The position numbers and the translations under genes were made by a program. This document shows positions 26,594 through 32,249 of a stretch of 32,249 nucleotides of DNA, one piece after another. The notes under the pieces were generated by a model. It worked only from the letters and a program-made list of their open reading frames with translations. It searched no databases and had not been told where the DNA came from. The DNA is from Pseudomonadota bacterium. Lineage in GTDB: Bacteria; Desulfobacterota; S145-22. Every line of letters begins with the position of its first letter. The stretch's first letter is position 1. Location: NCBI GenBank assembly GCA_015493505.1, contig WGDA01000124.1:1-32249 (forward strand). Reading direction: 5' to 3'.

Positions 26594-28267
26594 ATGGAAG
26601 ACAAGAGGTGGCTCGCGTCTTACGATGAAGAAACGCCTGCCTCGATAGAATATCCGGAATGCCCCATCCAAGCCATCCTGGATGCCTCAGCGGAGCGGAA
26701 CCCTGACCACGCCTTAACGGTTTTCTACGGGAAGCGACTCACTTACGGGGAGATAAAGAGATTATCGGATTCTTTTGCCACTTCCCTTCTGTCAGCGGGC
26801 GTGGGGAATGGCGACAGGGTCGCCCTGCTGCTTCCCAATTTCCCTGGCTATCTCATCGCGTATTTTGGTGTCCTCAAGGCGGGCTGCGTGGTTGTTCCCC
26901 TGAACCCCCTGTACACGGAAGGCGAGTTGTCCTATCAGGTCTCGGACAGCGAATCGAAGCTGCTCATTACCATTCCCCGGTTTGCCCGGAAGGCGCTCAA
27001 AATCTCCGAAAAATTAAGGATAAATAATCCGGTGGTGAGTTTCATTTCGGATTTTTTGCCCTTCCCGCTGAGTCTGATCATGCGATTCAGGGAAAACAGG
27101 CAGGTTAAGGGAATTAAAACCCGCATAACGGATTTTAAACATTTGTTGAAGAAGGTCGGAGATTTCGAGCAGGCGGCGGTGGACCCCCAAAGGCTCGGTG
27201 TCCTGATTTATTCCGGTGGCACGACCGGCGTGGCGAAGGGAATTATGCTGTCCCACTACGCGGTCGTGTCAAACGCACACCAGATAGCAACCTGGGGGCA
27301 CCTAACTGAAACGGAGAGGATTCTTGCCGTATTGCCTCTGTTTCACGGTTATGGGATGAATGTCTGTATGAACGCCGCGGTGCTCAGCGGGATGAGCATC
27401 GTCCTCTTGCCCAGATTCAACGCGGAAGAAATGGCAAAAACCATCCAGAAATATCGGCCGACCATGACCGCCGTGGTGCCGACCATCCTGACCGCCCTTT
27501 CAAACCTTCCCGGCATTGAGCGGTATGATTTCACATCCCTGAAGGCCGTGTGGGTGGGCGCGGCTCCCTTGACGGAGGTGGTCAAGAAAAACTTCGAAGC
27601 CAAGGCGCGTTGTAAGGTCATCGAGGGGTACGGCCTGACGGAGGCGGTGACGGCCATCATGGCAAACCCTTATCGGGGACGGCATAAGGTGGGCAGCATT
27701 GGCCTTCCATTTCCGGACGTCATCGCGAAGATTGTGTCGCTTGAGGATGGAAAGACCACCCTAACTCCCAACGAGACCGGCGAAATCGTCCTCAAGACAC
27801 CGACCATGATGCTGGGCTACCTGAACCGGAAGGACGAAACCCAGGAAGCTATCCGGGATGGATGGCTTTATACAGGGGATATCGGCTTTATGGATGAAGA
27901 GGGCTATTTTACCCTCACGGACCGGAAAAAGGATTTAATCATCGTGGGCGGGTTTAACGTCTTCCCCAGTGAGATCGATGAGGTTCTCTACCAGCACCCG
28001 AAGGTGAAAGAGGGAGTCAGTGTTGGGGTGCCGGATGAGTACAAGGGAGAAAGAATCAAGGTGTACGTGGTTCTGAAGGATGGGGAGGAAGCAACGGAGG
28101 ACGAGATCAGGGCGTTTTTCCGGGAGCGCCTGGTGGCATACAAGGTTCCGAGCGAGGTGGAATTCCGAACGTCGCTGCCGAAGAGCGCCATCGGGAAGAT
28201 CCTCAGGAAGACATTGAGAGCGGAAGAAGTGGAAAATATGAAGAAAAAAAGAGATGCCACCTATTAA
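26594..28267 (+). CDS. AMP-forming acyl-CoA synthetase/ligase
   Basis: 'LIYSGGTTGVAKGIMLSH', 'EGYGLTEAV', 'GWLYTGDIGFMDEEGYFTLTDRKKDLIIVGGFNVFPSEID', 'LPKSAIGKILRKTLR'. Confidence 0.92.
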   Translation: MEDKRWLASYDEETPASIEYPECPIQAILDASAERNPDHALTVFYGKRLTYGEIKRLSDSFATSLLSAGVGNGDRVALLLPNFPGYLIAYFGVLKAGCVVVPLNPLYTEGELSYQVSDSESKLLITIPRFARKALKISEKLRINNPVVSFISDFLPFPLSLIMRFRENRQVKGIKTRITDFKHLLKKVGDFEQAAVDPQRLGVLIYSGGTTGVAKGIMLSHYAVVSNAHQIATWGHLTETERILAVLPLFHGYGMNVCMNAAVLSGMSIVLLPRFNAEEMAKTIQKYRPTMTAVVPTILTALSNLPGIERYDFTSLKAVWVGAAPLTEVVKKNFEAKARCKVIEGYGLTEAVTAIMANPYRGRHKVGSIGLPFPDVIAKIVSLEDGKTTLTPNETGEIVLKTPTMMLGYLNRKDETQEAIRDGWLYTGDIGFMDEEGYFTLTDRKKDLIIVGGFNVFPSEIDEVLYQHPKVKEGVSVGVPDEYKGERIKVYVVLKDGEEATEDEIRAFFRERLVAYKVPSEVEFRTSLPKSAIGKILRKTLRAEEVENMKKKRDATY

Positions 28268-29351
28268 AATTCCATCACGAAAAGAGGTCATCCAGAGAGA
28301 AAAATCCTCCGGGAAGGATGTGGCCGCCATTTACCCCATCCACTACCCACGGGAGCTTTTCCGGGCGTTCGACGTGCATCCGGTGGAGGTATGGGGTCCC
28401 CCGGGGGTCGATACCAAAATGGGAAGCGCGCATCTGCAGTCTTATATCTGCAGCGTGGTGCAAAGCGGGCTGTCTTTTTATCTGGAAGGCGGGCTGAAGG
28501 AGGTCAAACTCATCCTGGTCCCCCACTGTTGTGACTCCCTCCAGGGCCTTGGAAGTATCTTCAAGGATTTCGTGAAACCGGGACAGGAGGTCTTGACCCT
28601 GTATATCCCTCGCGGAATCACGGAAGAAAGCGTGCGTTTTTTGTCGGATGAGATAGAAAAACTTTACAAAAGCCTTGCCCGCGTGACCGGGAGGGCGCCC
28701 GCCCGTGAAAGGTTGATGGAGGAGATCCTGCTTGAAGAGGAAACAGACGCCCTGGTGAAAGATTTTTACGCGGGCAGAAAGAAAACACCCCTGTCAAGCC
28801 GGGAATTTTACGCGATTATAAGGGCACGGGAGTACCTGCCCCCTCGGGACTATGCCCGGCTTCTTCAGATCGCGCCGCGGCAATCTCCCGAAAGCGGGCC
28901 CCCTGGGCGGGTGGGGATTATCGTCTCCGGGCTTCTTCCAGAGCCGATGGAGATTCTGGATGTCATCGATGAAGCGGGCGGGTTCGTGGTGGCTGATGAC
29001 CTGGCCTGCTGTATGAGGCGGGTTTACGGTAAAGGCGCTGCGGAAAACCCGTTCAAGAGAATGGCGGAGCGAATTGTACAGGGTCCCCCGGACTCCACGA
29101 AAGGAGGGAGCGTGGACGAGATATCCGTCTCCCTGACAGGGCTCACGGAGGCAACCGGTGCCAGGGGCGTCATTTTTTACAACGTGAAGTTCTGCGAGCC
29201 GGAGGATTTCTACCGCCCCATGTTGAAAAAACGGCTGCAGAATAAAGGGATAAAGACCCTGACACTGGAGGCAGATATCAATCAGCCCCTTTCGCAGCAG
29301 GCCATTACCAGGGTGAGGGCATTCATCGAAATGCTGAAGGGTGAGGCGTGA
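28254..29351 (+). CDS. 2-hydroxyacyl-CoA dehydratase family subunit (HgdB/BcrC-like)
   Basis: '[22 protein letters not shown]', '[13 protein letters not shown]', '[12 protein letters not shown]', '[34 protein letters not shown]'. Confidence 0.88.
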   Translation: MPPIKIPSRKEVIQREKSSGKDVAAIYPIHYPRELFRAFDVHPVEVWGPPGVDTKMGSAHLQSYICSVVQSGLSFYLEGGLKEVKLILVPHCCDSLQGLGSIFKDFVKPGQEVLTLYIPRGITEESVRFLSDEIEKLYKSLARVTGRAPARERLMEEILLEEETDALVKDFYAGRKKTPLSSREFYAIIRAREYLPPRDYARLLQIAPRQSPESGPPGRVGIIVSGLLPEPMEILDVIDEAGGFVVADDLACCMRRVYGKGAAENPFKRMAERIVQGPPDSTKGGSVDEISVSLTGLTEATGARGVIFYNVKFCEPEDFYRPMLKKRLQNKGIKTLTLEADINQPLSQQAITRVRAFIEMLKGEA

Positions 29352-30676
29352 TGGGCCTCGTAAATCAAATCAAATACCTGACACTCTACAAAATTATAGG
29401 CACCGCCGTCATCAGCCGGCAGACCAGGAAAAGCCTCCGACATTACCGGCTTCCCAGGGGTTGGAGAGAGGATATTCTGGCGCCGCCGTTGAGAATTGGG
29501 GCATACACCCAACAGATGATCGCAAAGCACTACCTGGAAGGCAGGTATGTCAACGGGGTAAAGCCTGTGGCTTGGGTCACCTCCGGGGCGCCAATAGAAA
29601 TCCTGAAGGCCCTGGGGTATTATATCCTATACCCGGAGAATCACGGGGCACTTTGCGGAGCGAGAAAGGTCGCCCAGGAAATCTCGGAAGAGGCAGAAAG
29701 GGATGGCTATTCCATAGATATCTGCTCGTACGCAAGGACTGATATCGGAACGGCGCTCTCCGGAAAGACACCGGTCGGGAAACTGCCAAAGCCGGATTTG
29801 CTTCTCTGCTGTACGAATATCTGCCAGACAGTCCTCTACTGGTACCGGGTGCTGGCGGATTATTACGAAGTCCCCCTCATCGTGATCGACACCCCTTTCG
29901 TATATGAGGAGGCGAACGACCACGACATCAAGTACGTAAAAAGGCAGCTTGAGTCCTCCATAGAGGTTTCAGAAGGGATCGCGGGCAGGTCTCTGAATTT
30001 CAAAAGATTGAAAGAGGTGGTGCGGGCGAGCAAAGACGCCGCCGACCTCTGGCTTCAGTGTCTGAAGGCGAACAGGCGAAAACCCGCCCCCATTTCTGTG
30101 TTTGACCAGTTTATTCATATGGCCCCAATCGTGGAAAAAAGGGGGGATCCGGAAACCGTCGATTTCTACGCGCGTATGCTGGCGGAGATCAACAGACGGG
30201 TAGAAAATGGCGTGGGCGCGGTGAAACATGAGCGGAAGCGTGTGCTGTGGGACAACCTTCCCATATGGTATCGAATCAGGTTCCTGTCGGAATCCCTGGC
30301 TGAACACGGTGTCGCGGTGGTTGCCTCCACCTACACCAACGCGTGGGGAGAGCTGGCACCTCTTATGGACGTGGAAAGGCCGGTGGAATCCATGGCGAAA
30401 ACCTATACCTATCCAATTTTGAACAGGGGCACGGGACACAAGCTCCGAACCATGGAAAGCATGATTAAGGCATATTCCCTAAACGGCGCCATTCTGCACT
30501 CGGACAGGTCGTGCAAACCCTATTCGATAGGCCAGATGGATCAGCGGCTGAAGCTGCTGAATGAACGGGGAATCCCGGCCCTCTTGCTGGAGGCCGACCA
30601 CAACGATCCCCGGGCGTTTGCCGGCGAACAGGCTGTATCCAGACTTAAGGCGTTTGTGGAGATGATGGAGGCATGA
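29348..30676 (+). CDS. 2-hydroxyacyl-CoA dehydratase family subunit (second subunit)
   Basis: '[33 protein letters not shown]', '[42 protein letters not shown]'. Confidence 0.88.
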   Translation: MMGLVNQIKYLTLYKIIGTAVISRQTRKSLRHYRLPRGWREDILAPPLRIGAYTQQMIAKHYLEGRYVNGVKPVAWVTSGAPIEILKALGYYILYPENHGALCGARKVAQEISEEAERDGYSIDICSYARTDIGTALSGKTPVGKLPKPDLLLCCTNICQTVLYWYRVLADYYEVPLIVIDTPFVYEEANDHDIKYVKRQLESSIEVSEGIAGRSLNFKRLKEVVRASKDAADLWLQCLKANRRKPAPISVFDQFIHMAPIVEKRGDPETVDFYARMLAEINRRVENGVGAVKHERKRVLWDNLPIWYRIRFLSESLAEHGVAVVASTYTNAWGELAPLMDVERPVESMAKTYTYPILNRGTGHKLRTMESMIKAYSLNGAILHSDRSCKPYSIGQMDQRLKLLNERGIPALLLEADHNDPRAFAGEQAVSRLKAFVEMMEA

Positions 30677-31434
30677 AAGTTCTAAAATCTTTAGGAATCG
30701 ACGCGGGGTCCACGACCCTGAAAATCGTCGGCCTTGATGAAGAGAGGCAAATAGTTTTCAGTATTGTGGAGGAACCAGACCCAAAAATTGAAGAACAGGT
30801 GGATGCCCTGCTGAGGGAAATCGGCACGCGCTACGACACGGCAAGCGCGAAGGTCGTGGCAACGGGGTATGGCAGCAACCTGTTGCGGGCGGACGAGAAA
30901 ATCACGGAAATTTCATGCCACGCCAGGGGAATTTACGAATATTTCAAGACGGGTGGAACCGCCGTGGATATCGGAGGCCAGGACAACAAGGTCATGCTCA
31001 TATCAGAAAACGGAAAGGTCATTGACTTCATGATGAATGACAAGTGCGCATCGGGGACGGGACGGTTTCTGGAGAACACAGCCTGGAGGCTCAAGATTCC
31101 AATAGAAAAGATGGCGGACCTTGCCCTCAAAAGTGATGGCGAGGTCCCCATTTCAAGCACCTGTGCCGTGTTTGCCGAAAGCGAGGTGATTTCACAACTG
31201 TCACGGGGGCACAAACTCGCGCACGTGATCAAGGGATTACACCGGGCGATGGTTAAAAGGATTGGGGGGATGATTTACGCCATTGGGATTCGCCCCCCGT
31301 TAATGCTGTCCGGTGGAGTCGCAAAAAACAGGATGGTGGTTCAGATGATAGAGGAAGAGACCGGCGAAACGGTTCTGCTTCCGGAAGACCCGCAAATAAT
31401 CGGGGCGTATGGCGCGGCAGTTTTGGGTCTTTAA
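30673..31434 (+). CDS. BadF/BadG/BcrA/HgdC-type ATPase activator of 2-hydroxyacyl-CoA dehydratase
   Basis: '[17 protein letters not shown]', '[13 protein letters not shown]', '[19 protein letters not shown]' (4Fe-4S Cys pair), '[12 protein letters not shown]'; ATGA overlap with the upstream gene. Confidence 0.92.
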   Translation: MKVLKSLGIDAGSTTLKIVGLDEERQIVFSIVEEPDPKIEEQVDALLREIGTRYDTASAKVVATGYGSNLLRADEKITEISCHARGIYEYFKTGGTAVDIGGQDNKVMLISENGKVIDFMMNDKCASGTGRFLENTAWRLKIPIEKMADLALKSDGEVPISSTCAVFAESEVISQLSRGHKLAHVIKGLHRAMVKRIGGMIYAIGIRPPLMLSGGVAKNRMVVQMIEEETGETVLLPEDPQIIGAYGAAVLGL

Positions 31435-31441
31435 GCCTGAA

Positions 31442-31466
31442 GGGGACCCTTTCAGAAAGGGCCCCC
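31442..31466. terminator. Hairpin between convergent genes (putative terminator)
   Basis: GGGGACCCTTT-CAG-AAAGGGCCCCC, 11-bp stem with one mismatch; no clear T-tract. Confidence 0.5.
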
Positions 31467-31512
31467 ATAATATGGCAGACATTGGAACAGAATGCGCGCC
31501 TTCGGGTGCGGG

Positions 31513-31941
31513 TCAGACGATTTCCACCAGCTGAATATCGAATGTCAGGTCCTTGCCGGCGAGGGGATGATTCGCATCCAGGGTCACCATGGATTCGGTG
31601 ACCTCAGTGACCGTGACATTGATGGGCTGGCCATTCGGCTGGGTCAACTGAAGCTGCTGCCCTACCTCGGGTTTGATGGTGGGGGGGAATTGATCCACGG
31701 GGACTTCCAGCGCGAGTTCCTTGTGATAAGGGCCGTAAGCCTCTTCCGATGGGATGGTGAAGGTTTTCGTTTCGTTGACCTCCATCCCGATGACGCCTTT
31801 TTCGAATCCCTCGATGACCTGCCTGCTTCCCAGAGTGAATTCCAGGGGCTCCCGACCGGCGGAAGTATCGAACTCCGTCCCGTCATCCAGTTTGCCAGTG
31901 TAGTGAACCTTTACGGTATCGCCGTTTTTTGCTTTTGCCAT
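31513..31941 (-). CDS. FKBP-type peptidyl-prolyl cis-trans isomerase
   Basis: 'MAKAKNGDTVKVHYTGKLDDGTEFDTSAGREPLEFTLGSRQVIEGFEKGVIGMEVNETKTFTIPSEEAYG'. Confidence 0.92.
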   Translation of the reverse strand: MAKAKNGDTVKVHYTGKLDDGTEFDTSAGREPLEFTLGSRQVIEGFEKGVIGMEVNETKTFTIPSEEAYGPYHKELALEVPVDQFPPTIKPEVGQQLQLTQPNGQPINVTVTEVTESMVTLDANHPLAGKDLTFDIQLVEIV

Positions 31942-31956
31942 TATTTCTCTCCTTTT

Positions 31957-31985
31957 GGGCGCGTAAAAACGCGCGCCGTTTTTTT
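31957..31985 (+). terminator. Hairpin plus T7 on the plus strand, antisense to the FKBP 5' region
   Basis: GCGCGT-AAAA-ACGCGC stem followed by GTTTTTTT. Confidence 0.45.
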
Positions 31986-32249
31986 GTCCGCGATGACTCG
32001 AATCTTGAAACACGGAAAAAGGGTGAAACCAAGAACTTCGATTGTCGCTTTTTTAAACATATCATAATTTTCCATTGGTGGCAAATTTACGTGGCTTTTG
32101 AGCCATTTGCTTTGTTTGTGTTTTTGAGTCTAAGAGAGAGCAAAGGAGTTTTGTGGGAAGAGATTTCTTCTTCCCGATGAGGGCTTCCTGTTGTCCTTGC
32201 CTCCAAAAGAGGCATTTGGGTCTTATATCCCCTTTTTTACGATACACCT

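Overview
The window looks like a chromosomal segment from an anaerobic, Desulfobacterota-like bacterium; taxonomy is inferred only from gene content. About half of it (~0.27-14.7 kb, minus strand) is an unusual RT-associated type III CRISPR-Cas locus. In transcription order it encodes: (i) an 801-aa protein with an N-terminal DHH-type phosphoesterase-like domain and a C-terminal CorA-like membrane domain (GMN motif); (ii) a compact Cas10-like palm protein with GGDE instead of GGDD and no recognisable HD domain; (iii) four RAMP genes, one a 607-aa two-RAMP fusion, with no separate small-subunit gene; (iv) a ~490-bp non-coding segment with a repeated 17-bp motif and a good sigma70-type promoter; (v) a 4-repeat/3-spacer CRISPR array whose last repeat ends 17 nt before the cas2 ATG; (vi) cas2 and an RT-Cas1 fusion with YSDN instead of YxDD; (vii) an embedded PIN toxin/antitoxin-like pair; (viii) cas6. 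The most interesting hypothesis is a type III system that captures spacers from RNA and signals to a self-limiting membrane effector through a nucleotide messenger (possibly SAM-AMP). The rest holds a bPH-domain membrane protein, a methyltransferase, two lipoproteins, a UbiA-like prenyltransferase, a large HEAT-repeat protein, a Rossmann protein, an ECF sigma/anti-sigma pair, a plus-strand acyl-CoA ligase/2-hydroxyacyl-CoA dehydratase operon, and an FKBP-type isomerase. All family calls are by eye from the translations; no searches were run.
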